Origin: Sphingomonas spermidinifaciens
GTDB lineage: Bacteria; Pseudomonadota; Alphaproteobacteria; Sphingomonadales; Sphingomonadaceae
Reading direction: 5' to 3'
Assembly: GCF_002351485.1 (NCBI RefSeq)
Contig: NZ_NWMW01000001.1
Location: 1,674,001-1,738,000, forward strand
DNA length: 64,000 nucleotides
In this document: one piece after another, positions 57,182 through 64,000 of the stretch
Position numbering within the stretch: the stretch's first letter is position 1
Layout: each line of letters begins with the position of its first letter
Position numbers and translations under genes: made by a program
The notes under the pieces: generated by a model
Seen by the model: only the letters and a program-made list of their open reading frames with translations
Told to the model about the DNA's origin: nothing
The model's database searches: none

Positions 57182-59269
57182 GTGCTGCGTCAATATGAAC
57201 TGATCGACCGGGTCCTCAGCTACGACCCGCAAGCCGACGAGGCGTTGCTCAACCGCGCCTATGTCTTTTCCATGCATGCGCACGGCAGTCAGAAGCGCGC
57301 TAACGGCGACCCCTATTTCAGCCACCCGATCGAGGTCGCGGGCATCCTCACCGACCTGCGTCTCGACGACGAGACGATCGCGACCGCCATCCTCCATGAC
57401 ACGATCGAGGACACGGTCGCCACGCCCGAGGAGATCCAGTCGAAGTTCGGCCCTTCGGTCGCGCGCCTCGTCGATGGCGTCACCAAGCTGTCGAAGATCG
57501 AGGCGCAGAGCGAAAGCGAGCGCGCGGCCGAAAACCTGCGCAAGTTCCTGCTCGCCATGTCCGACGACATTCGCGTGCTGCTGGTCAAGCTCGCCGACCG
57601 GCTGCACAACATGCGGACGCTGAAGTTCATCCCCAAGCCCGAGAAGCGGCGGCGGATCGCGCGCGAGACGATGGACATCTATGCCCCGCTCGCCGAGCGG
57701 ATCGGCATGTACGAGTTCATGAAGGAGATGCAGACGCTCGCCTTCCGCGAGCTCGAGCCCGAGGCTTATGAATCGATCACCCGCCGGCTCGAGGCGATGC
57801 AGGCGGGCGACGGCGACCGAATCGCCAAGATCGGCGACAATATCCGCCAGCTGTTGAGCCGCGCGGGCATCGAGGCCGAGGTGACGGGACGCGAGAAACA
57901 TCCCTATTCGATCTGGAAGAAGATGTCGGAGCGGCACGTCAGCCTTGAGCAGCTGTCCGACATCATGGCGTTCCGCGCGATCGTGAAGAGCGAGGAGGAG
58001 TGTTACCGCGCACTCGGCGTGATCCACCGCAAGTGGCCGCTCGTCCCCGGCCGGTTCAAGGATTACATCTCGACGCCCAAGCGCAACGGCTATCGCAGCC
58101 TGCACACGAGCGTCATCCACGCCGGCGACAACCGCATCGAGATCCAGATCCGGACCGAAGCGATGCATGCGCAGGCCGAATACGGCCTCGCCGCGCATTG
58201 GGCGTACAAGCAGAAGGAAGTGCGTCCCGACACACAGGTCCGCTGGATCCAGGATCTGGTCGAGATCCTCGACAATGCCGAAAGCCCCGAGGAGCTGCTC
58301 GAGCATACGCGGATGGCGATGTACCAGGATCGCATCTTCGCCTTCACGCCGCGCGGCGAACTCGTCCAGCTGCCCAAGGGCGCCACGCCGATCGACTTCG
58401 CCTACGACGTCCATACCGACCTGGGCGACCAGGCGGTGGGGGCGAAGATCAACGGCCGCGTCGTGCCGCTTCGGACCGAGATCGAGAATGGCGACCAGGT
58501 CCAGATCCTGCGGTCCAAGGCGCAGACGCCGCAGCCCAACTGGCTCAATTTCGCGATCACCGGAAAGGCGCGCGCGGCGATCCGCCGCCACCTTCGCCAC
58601 AAGGAGCGCGAGGAGGGGATGGCGCTAGGGCGCAAGCTCTACGACGACATCGTCGCGCGGTTGCCCGTTCCGCTCGGCCCCGACGCGCTCGTCGACGCGC
58701 TGCGCCGCCTGCACCTCGCCGACGAGGCGGCGCTGATGCTCGCCATCGCGCATCAGCAGCTGACCGACGCGCAGGTGATGGAAGCGCTGATGCCCGGCTC
58801 GGCCGAAGGTGCCGATACCGCGATGCCGCCGCAACTCCACGCGATCTCGATCAAGGGGCTGACGCCCGGCGTTGCTTTCGACCTTGCCGAATGCTGCCGG
58901 CCGATCCCCGGCGACCGTATCGTCGGCGTGCGCCGGCCGGGCCAGCCGATCCAGGTCCACGCCATCGCCTGTCCGATGCTCGCTGAGACCGAGGATGCCG
59001 ACTGGGTCGATCTCGCCTGGGGCGACAAGGCCGAGGGGGGCACCGCGCGCGTTGCGGTGACGCTCAAGAACGAGCCCGGCTCGCTCGGCGCGATCGCGAC
59101 GATCATCGGCGCGCACAAGGCCAACATCCTCGGCCTGCGCCTCGACAATCGCGATACGACCTTCCACACCAACACGATCGACCTTGAGGTGCGGGACGCC
59201 GCGCACCTGACCAAGCTGCTCGCGGCACTCCGCGCAGCCGACGCGGTGAGCGCGGCGGAGCGGGGCTGA
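57182..59269 (+). CDS. rsh: Bifunctional (p)ppGpp synthetase/hydrolase Rsh
   Basis: A 695-aa RelA/SpoT homologue. The HD hydrolase domain has H72-D73 in LHDTIEDT and is intact, and the synthetase domain has GRFKDYISTPKRNGYRSLHT (near 286), so both activities are likely. TGS (about 375-435) and C-terminal ACT (about 620-690) regulatory domains follow. The start is GTG 57182, from which the family sequence MLRQYELIDRVLSYDP begins; upstream residues show no homology. It is the only stringent-response enzyme seen in the window. Confidence 0.95.
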   Translation: MLRQYELIDRVLSYDPQADEALLNRAYVFSMHAHGSQKRANGDPYFSHPIEVAGILTDLRLDDETIATAILHDTIEDTVATPEEIQSKFGPSVARLVDGVTKLSKIEAQSESERAAENLRKFLLAMSDDIRVLLVKLADRLHNMRTLKFIPKPEKRRRIARETMDIYAPLAERIGMYEFMKEMQTLAFRELEPEAYESITRRLEAMQAGDGDRIAKIGDNIRQLLSRAGIEAEVTGREKHPYSIWKKMSERHVSLEQLSDIMAFRAIVKSEEECYRALGVIHRKWPLVPGRFKDYISTPKRNGYRSLHTSVIHAGDNRIEIQIRTEAMHAQAEYGLAAHWAYKQKEVRPDTQVRWIQDLVEILDNAESPEELLEHTRMAMYQDRIFAFTPRGELVQLPKGATPIDFAYDVHTDLGDQAVGAKINGRVVPLRTEIENGDQVQILRSKAQTPQPNWLNFAITGKARAAIRRHLRHKEREEGMALGRKLYDDIVARLPVPLGPDALVDALRRLHLADEAALMLAIAHQQLTDAQVMEALMPGSAEGADTAMPPQLHAISIKGLTPGVAFDLAECCRPIPGDRIVGVRRPGQPIQVHAIACPMLAETEDADWVDLAWGDKAEGGTARVAVTLKNEPGSLGAIATIIGAHKANILGLRLDNRDTTFHTNTIDLEVRDAAHLTKLLAALRAADAVSAAERG

Positions 59270-59280
59270 AAGCAATTGAC

Positions 59281-59691
59281 ATGGGTGTCAGTTGCGCGCA
59301 GCCTATTGCAATGCACCATCACGAAGTCACCATCGCGCCGGGCGACATCGACCATATGGGGCACGTCAACAACGCCGTGTACCTCAACTGGGTGCAGGAC
59401 GCCGTGATCGCCTATTGGGAAAAGGTGGCTCCGGCCGAGGCGGTCGCCCGGCACCTGTGGGTCGCGCTCAAGCACGAGATCACCTATCGCCGCCCCGCCT
59501 TCCTCGACGACGCGGTCGTCGCGACCGTGATCGCCGAGCGTGTCGAGGGCGCGCGCGCGATGTTCACCACGCTGATCCAGCGCGGCGAGGACGTGCTGGT
59601 CGAGGTGAAGTCGAGCTGGTGCGCGCTCGATACCGACACCCGCCGCCCGGTGCGCGTGGCAAAAGACCTGGTCCGCCGCTTCCTCGGCTGA
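59281..59691 (+). CDS. Acyl-CoA thioesterase (4HBT hotdog family)
   Basis: A 136-aa thioesterase with the family sequence HHEVTIAPGDIDHMGHVNNAVYLNWVQDA, whose Asp near residue 22 in the D-x-x-HMGHVNN motif is catalytic. TYRRPAFLDDAVVA near 69 is also typical. The ATG at 59281 is used; an ATG at 59311 beginning MHHHEVT is nearly as plausible, since neither has a strong ribosome site. It is 11 bp from the rsh stop, so probably in the same transcript. The substrate is unknown. Confidence 0.82.
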   Translation: MGVSCAQPIAMHHHEVTIAPGDIDHMGHVNNAVYLNWVQDAVIAYWEKVAPAEAVARHLWVALKHEITYRRPAFLDDAVVATVIAERVEGARAMFTTLIQRGEDVLVEVKSSWCALDTDTRRPVRVAKDLVRRFLG

Positions 59692-59828
59692 GCCGACGAA
59701 CCGTTCGTCGCGAATGCATACGTATGACAGCGAAATCGATTGCGGTTCGTCGCAAGCCGGTCTTCCCGTCGCGTGAATCCCGCGTAACATCTTCGCCGAT
59801 AAGAAGATTGTTATGGGGAGTGCCTAAG

Positions 59829-62678
59829 ATGCGGAAGTTGTGGCTTGCGGCTGCCATTGGCGCCGGATGTTCGTTGTCGTCCATTGCGATTGCCGCTCAG
59901 GCAGCACCGCCCCAGACCGCCGATCCGCAAACGCCAGCGCCGGCCGACCCGGCCACCCCCGACCAACCCGAGGACATCGTCGTCACGGGCATCCGCGCCA
60001 GCTTGAGCTCCTCGGCCCAGACAAAGCGCGATGCCGAGCAGATCGTCGATTCGATCAGCGCAGTCGATGTCGGCAAGTTTCCCGACGCGAACATCGCCGA
60101 ATCGCTCCAGCGGATCACCGGCGTCGCAATCGACCGGTCGGGCGGCGAAGGCCAGTTCATCACCGTCCGCGGCCTCGGGCCGGAGTTCAACACCGTGCTC
60201 ATCAACGGCCGGGTTATGGCGACCGACAATCCCGGCCGCGAGTTCTCGTTCGACGTGCTGTCGTCGAACATGATCCAGCGCACCGACATCTATAAGTCGC
60301 CCGTGCCCGAGCTGCAGGAAGGCGGCATAGGTGCCACCGTCAACATCATCACCGCGCGTCCACTGGAGGGACGCGGCGGCCTGCATGCGACTGCGCAGCT
60401 CGGCGGCATCTACGACACGCTGCGCGAGCGGGTCTCGCCCGATTTTGCCGCGACCGCATCCTGGACCAATCCCGATCGCACTTTCGGCATCGTTCTCGCC
60501 GGCTCCTATACGAAGCGCCAGAACCAGGCCGACACCATCGCCGTCGACGGCTGGTTCAACGGGCGGCCCGATATCGTCCAGACGATCGGCGGCGTGCCGA
60601 CGCTGTTGACCGGCACCGATCCGCGCTATCCGGCGACTGGCAACATCAACGTGCCGCAAAGCCTGTTGTACCAGCGCGCGCAGGAAGAGCGCGAGCGAAT
60701 CAACGTGTCGGGCACCGTTCAGTGGCGGCCGACCGACAATCTCGAGATCACCGTCGACGGCATCTATTCGAAGTTCGACGTGTCGGGCGTCACGCGGCGC
60801 ATGGATAACTTCATGGCCGCGCCCTATCTGAACCCGACGATTGACGCGAATGGCACCGTCACCAGCCAGAGCATGATCGGCAGCGACTTCATCGCGGCGA
60901 ACCCGGCCTTTGTCGCGGCCAATGCCGGCCGGCTGACCAACAACGGCGTCAGCTCGAAGATCGACCATGTCTACAACACCACCAACCGCCTCTCCGACAG
61001 CTACCAGATCGGTGGGAATATCAAGTGGAACCCGACTGACGCGGTGGAGGTCCGGCTCGACGCATCGGTTACGGGCGCCAATCGCGAATCGCCCAACCAA
61101 TATCTCGTGATCGGGGCGCTGCTGCCCTACAACTACCAGTTCGACCTAACCGGCGGCCAGGGCACGCCCAGCGTGTCGTTCGACAATGCGATCATCAACG
61201 ATCCCGACCGGATGCGCCTGCACTATATGGGCATCGACGCCAACCGCTCGCGCGATCGCGGGTCGGAGTTCCATCTGGACACGAAGTACGAGGTCGATGA
61301 TTCGATCCTCAAGTCGGTGATGATCGGCGGCTCCTATACCGAGCGGCGGAAGATCAACCGCCAGTTCAATAACAGCGACTCGAACTGCACCTATTGCGGC
61401 TATCAGGTGCCGATCCGCGCCGGCCTGCTTCAGGATTATGGCTGGGAGGATCTGCTCGGCGGCGGCCGCAACATCCCGCCGTCGCTGTTCGAGTTCGATC
61501 CGGCCGCACTGATCGCCTATATGAGCGATCCGGCAACGCTCTCGATCCCCACCAACGGCCGAACGCCCGAGCAGCAGGCAGCGTTCGCGCAACAGGTTCT
61601 GGCGCTCGACGGCGGGCCGTTCGGCGTGCGCGAGCAGCTGCGCGGCACCGTCAACGTCCAGGAAAAGCTCGTCGCCGGCTATATGAGCATGGCGTTCGGC
61701 GGTGAAAACTGGTCGGGCAATGCCGGCGTCCGCGTCATCCAGACCGACGTCGTCTCGTCGGGCTTCGACACGCCGGTCACCAGCATCAACAACACGCCGG
61801 GCGACGACACGCTGCAATATACCTACGGCCCGGCGACGGCGATCTCGGTGCGCAACAGCTATGTCAACGCGCTGCCCTCCGCGAACATCAAGTACAACGT
61901 CACCGACAATTTGATCGCCCGCGCCGCCTTTTCACAGACGATCACGCGGCCGACGCTCACCGACCTCGGCGTCAACAACGACTATGGCGGGCGCATCTCG
62001 ATCCCACTCTCGTCGGGCGGCAACCCCAACCTGCTGCCGTTCCGTTCGACCAACTATGACCTGGCGCTCGAATGGTACATCACCCGCGTCAGCTATCTGA
62101 GCATCGGCGGCTTCTACAAGGACCTGTCCGACTTCCTCGAATTGCAGACGCTGCCCGTCCAGCGCTTCGGCCGCACCTTCCAGGACACGCGCACGCGCAA
62201 CGGGCAGAGCGGCACGATCAAGGGTATCGAGGTCGGCGGCCAATATTCGTTCGACGCGCTCGGCGGCTTCGTCTCGGGCTTCGGCGTCACGGGCAACTAT
62301 ACCTATGTCGACAGCGAGGTGCAGCGCGATCAGACGCTGTCGGATTTCGCCTGCGGCTATAACGGTCTGTCGCCGCATTCGGCGAACGGCAGCGTCTTCT
62401 ACGAAAAATACGGCATCTCCGCGCGCGTTTCATACAATTGGCGCTCGGACTATCTGCGCAACTGCCGCGACAGCCAGTCGCGACCGCGTAACCGGCAGGC
62501 CTATGGCCAGCTCGACTTCAATCTTTCCTATGACGTCACCGACAATTTCCAGCTCTATCTGCAGGGCGTCAACATCACCAACGAGCAGATTCAGGAGTTC
62601 TCGGCGATCGAGGATCGCTTTCTGCTGCTTCAGGACACCGGTGCCCGCTACAACTTCGGCGTCCGCGCGAAGTTCTGA
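59829..62678 (+). CDS. TonB-dependent receptor (Xanthomonas/Caulobacter type)
   Basis: A 949-aa outer-membrane receptor with a signal peptide (about 1-26). The TonB box region (DIVVTGIRASL near 50), plug features (DANIAESLQRITGVAIDR near 85, FITVRGLGPEFNTVLINGR near 112) and the C-terminal strand RYNFGVRAKF are visible. The plug matches the TIGR01782-like group, whose members often import sugars or other large nutrients. GGGGAG lies eight bases upstream of the ATG at 59829. No transporter or regulator gene is adjacent, so the substrate cannot be predicted. Confidence 0.92.
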   Translation: MRKLWLAAAIGAGCSLSSIAIAAQAAPPQTADPQTPAPADPATPDQPEDIVVTGIRASLSSSAQTKRDAEQIVDSISAVDVGKFPDANIAESLQRITGVAIDRSGGEGQFITVRGLGPEFNTVLINGRVMATDNPGREFSFDVLSSNMIQRTDIYKSPVPELQEGGIGATVNIITARPLEGRGGLHATAQLGGIYDTLRERVSPDFAATASWTNPDRTFGIVLAGSYTKRQNQADTIAVDGWFNGRPDIVQTIGGVPTLLTGTDPRYPATGNINVPQSLLYQRAQEERERINVSGTVQWRPTDNLEITVDGIYSKFDVSGVTRRMDNFMAAPYLNPTIDANGTVTSQSMIGSDFIAANPAFVAANAGRLTNNGVSSKIDHVYNTTNRLSDSYQIGGNIKWNPTDAVEVRLDASVTGANRESPNQYLVIGALLPYNYQFDLTGGQGTPSVSFDNAIINDPDRMRLHYMGIDANRSRDRGSEFHLDTKYEVDDSILKSVMIGGSYTERRKINRQFNNSDSNCTYCGYQVPIRAGLLQDYGWEDLLGGGRNIPPSLFEFDPAALIAYMSDPATLSIPTNGRTPEQQAAFAQQVLALDGGPFGVREQLRGTVNVQEKLVAGYMSMAFGGENWSGNAGVRVIQTDVVSSGFDTPVTSINNTPGDDTLQYTYGPATAISVRNSYVNALPSANIKYNVTDNLIARAAFSQTITRPTLTDLGVNNDYGGRISIPLSSGGNPNLLPFRSTNYDLALEWYITRVSYLSIGGFYKDLSDFLELQTLPVQRFGRTFQDTRTRNGQSGTIKGIEVGGQYSFDALGGFVSGFGVTGNYTYVDSEVQRDQTLSDFACGYNGLSPHSANGSVFYEKYGISARVSYNWRSDYLRNCRDSQSRPRNRQAYGQLDFNLSYDVTDNFQLYLQGVNITNEQIQEFSAIEDRFLLLQDTGARYNFGVRAKF

Positions 62679-62776
62679 TGCCGCCACGCCCCCGCCCGAT
62701 CGCCGGATCGGACGGGGGCGCCTTATCAGCGCCGCAAATCATCCGCAGCTTCGACGTTTACCGTCGAGGAGCAGCG

Positions 62777-63088
62777 ATGCCGGCCTGGTTGATCCTCTCG
62801 CTACAGACCGTCAGCGGCCCGGCCCTGCCCCGCGACGACCTCCGCGTTCCGGTCCTGAAGCGCTGCACGCCGGGCGTCGGCGACGACATCGTCGTGTGCG
62901 GCAGGACCGATCCCGATGCATACCGGCTGAAACCCCTGCCCGAACGCTACGAGGCCGTCAAAGGCCCGCCACGCGCCGAACTCGGCCTGTCGGATCGCGA
63001 GAAACTGGGCGTCGAGGTCGAGCAGGGCAGCGATGCGCAGGGCGGACCGATCAGCCGCGTGATGGCGCGCTACAAGCTGCGCTTCTGA
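62777..63088 (+). CDS. Hypothetical small secreted protein (103 aa)
   Basis: Not recognised. From the ATG at 62777, preceded by GAGGAG, the protein has 103 aa. MPAWLILSLQTVSGPALP is weakly hydrophobic and could be a signal peptide. It continues with VLKRCTPGVGDDIVVCGRTDPDAYRLKPLP, in which the two cysteines and the DDIVVCG stretch resemble short periplasmic proteins of sphingomonads, and a charged C-terminus. It lies 98 bp after the receptor on the same strand. Function unknown. Confidence 0.6.
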   Translation: MPAWLILSLQTVSGPALPRDDLRVPVLKRCTPGVGDDIVVCGRTDPDAYRLKPLPERYEAVKGPPRAELGLSDREKLGVEVEQGSDAQGGPISRVMARYKLRF

Positions 63089-63094
63089 CCGGGG

Positions 63095-63550
63095 TCAGAG
63101 CGCCCGCGTCATATAGCGGTTGAACTCGGTGGCCTCATAGTCGGCGAACGGGCCGCATGGCGTGAAGCCGTGCCGCAGGTACAGCGCCTCGGCCGCGGCG
63201 AAGGCTGGCCCGGTCCCCGTTTCAAGGCTCAGCCGCGTTATCCCCGCCGCCCGCGCGCGGTCGATCAAGTGGGTCAGGATCGCCGCCGCCACGCCCCGGC
63301 GCAGCGCCGCCGCGGCTGTTCGCATCGACTTGAGCTCGCCATGCCCGTCGCCCAGCGCCTTCAATGCGCCGCAGCCGAGCAGCGTCTCGCCCTCCCACGC
63401 AGTTACGAACGTCACCTCAGGTGCAGCGAGGGCTGCCAGGTCGAGGAAATGGCACGTGCCCGGCGGCGAGGCGGCGAGCATGCCGGCAAAATGCTCGCGG
63501 AGCAGCGCGACCACCGCCGGATGTTCGAGCTGGCCGTCGCGCAGGTCCAT
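63095..63550 (-). CDS. GNAT-family N-acetyltransferase
   Basis: A 151-aa GNAT protein that transfers an acetyl group from acetyl-CoA. The acetyl-CoA site is represented by SMRTAAAALRRGVAAAILTHLI near residue 75, a variant of the usual R/Q-x-x-G-x-G/A loop, followed by TRLSLETGTGPAFAAAEALYLRHGF. Its ATG at 63550 overlaps the TGA of the upstream M14 gene (TGATG), so they are translationally coupled. The substrate is unknown. Confidence 0.85.
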   Translation of the reverse strand: MDLRDGQLEHPAVVALLREHFAGMLAASPPGTCHFLDLAALAAPEVTFVTAWEGETLLGCGALKALGDGHGELKSMRTAAAALRRGVAAAILTHLIDRARAAGITRLSLETGTGPAFAAAEALYLRHGFTPCGPFADYEATEFNRYMTRAL

Positions 63551-64000
63551 CAGATAACGTCCGCGAGCACCTGAAGACAGGCGTGCGCGAGTGCCTTGGA
63601 CCGGGCGGGCGACCAGCCTTCGACCGGATCTGGCGACGGGTCATGGTCCTTGAACGGCATCTCGAGCGTCATCGACACCGCGCCGAACCGCTCGGCGAGC
63701 TGGTTGGTCGACATCGACAGGTTGGCGCGCCCCGCCGGAGCCTTGTCATAGCCGAGCCGCGTCTGGAACAGCGGCGTCGCCGCGGCCAGCCGTCGCTGAT
63801 AGTCGTAGAAGCGCTCGCCATGCGCGTCGGTCCACGAGGGAATGCCCTCGTACCCCGCCAGGAAGTTCGCCGGGATCGCCTCGTCCCCATGCACGTCGAT
63901 CGCCCAATCGACACCCGTCGCGTCCATCGCGCCCCGCACGCACAGCACCTCGGGCGAGCGCTCGAGCGTCGGCGCATGCCACTCCCGATTGAGATTCACC
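63550..64000 (-). CDS. M14-type carboxypeptidase, C-terminal part
   Basis: The gene enters from the right edge, so its N-terminus is missing; 149 complete codons are visible before the TGA at 63550. It belongs to the M14 zinc carboxypeptidases of the cytosolic type: [19 protein letters not shown], then [19 protein letters not shown] with a zinc-ligand His, and a later [10 protein letters not shown] with the catalytic Glu. It is coupled to the GNAT gene by a TGATG overlap. The substrate is unknown. Confidence 0.8.
   Translation of the reverse strand, partial: VNLNREWHAPTLERSPEVLCVRGAMDATGVDWAIDVHGDEAIPANFLAGYEGIPSWTDAHGERFYDYQRRLAAATPLFQTRLGYDKAPAGRANLSMSTNQLAERFGAVSMTLEMPFKDHDPSPDPVEGWSPARSKALAHACLQVLADVI

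Noticed and set aside
56561..58600. A 679-codon antisense frame across rsh and the HxlR promoter
   Set aside because: No motifs; Rsh catalytic domains are intact on the plus strand, and the frame runs through the palindromic promoter.

Overview
The window is chromosomal DNA from a high-GC alphaproteobacterium, most likely a Sphingomonas-like member of the Sphingomonadales. The evidence is inference from gene content: two TonB-dependent receptors (one of the Xanthomonas/Caulobacter type), a CC_3452-type secreted protein, a single bifunctional Rsh (p)ppGpp enzyme, an orphan HisKA_2 histidine kinase, and very tight packing with many 4-bp ATGA/GTGA overlaps. No prophage, insertion sequence, rRNA operon or CRISPR array was seen. 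One tRNA gene, tRNA-Leu(GAG), is present.

Layout. 1-5.7 kb: a uronate/sugar-acid catabolic locus with a FucP-type permease, an FMN 2-hydroxyacid (lactate) dehydrogenase, an ACS-type MFS carrier coupled to an MhpD-type hydratase, and KduI and KduD, around two divergent promoter regions that carry palindromes. 5.8-10.2 kb: a Fur-type iron operon (siderophore receptor, DUF3649, PepSY reductase-like protein, DUF3325). 10.8-14 kb: an ABC exporter and a MATE pump. 14-19.3 kb: tRNA-Leu, then a compact periplasmic operon (DUF1080, a GMC oxidoreductase with a putative Fe-S motif, a Tat-exported small subunit) that looks like a 3-keto-glycoside pathway, and a CocE/NonD hydrolase. 19.4-30 kb: envelope and housekeeping genes (M20 amidohydrolase, Ada, a HEXXH peptidase, a membrane trypsin-like protease coupled to priA, a GAF-PAS-GGDEF protein). 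30-36.4 kb: transaldolase, a membrane protein, a crotonase, an unexplained minus-strand cassette (45-aa peptide, two HEAT/cupin-like proteins, a pseudo-receiver winged-helix protein) and a pair of hotdog thioesterases.

37.8-49.9 kb holds the conserved translation and RNA-decay block rimP-nusA-ylxR-infB-rbfA-truB-rpsO-pnp, which ends at a strong intrinsic terminator. It is interrupted twice: by a RelE/XRE toxin-antitoxin pair between infB and rbfA, linked to rbfA by a 4-bp overlap, and by yceI/tdk/a small secreted protein between rbfA and truB. 50-64 kb: a histidine kinase, an MBL hydrolase, glutathione reductase, era, a sirtuin operon under an HxlR regulator with tandem palindromes, rsh, a large TonB receptor, a GNAT acetyltransferase and a partial M14 carboxypeptidase at the right edge.

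The most unusual items are the peptide/HEAT/cupin cassette at 32.9-35.4 kb, whose second gene seems to start at CTG; the toxin-antitoxin pair inside the infB-rbfA operon; the C-x5-C-x3-C motif in the putative glycoside-oxidising operon; and the HxlR/mini-membrane-protein/sirtuin operon with its duplicated operator-like palindromes.
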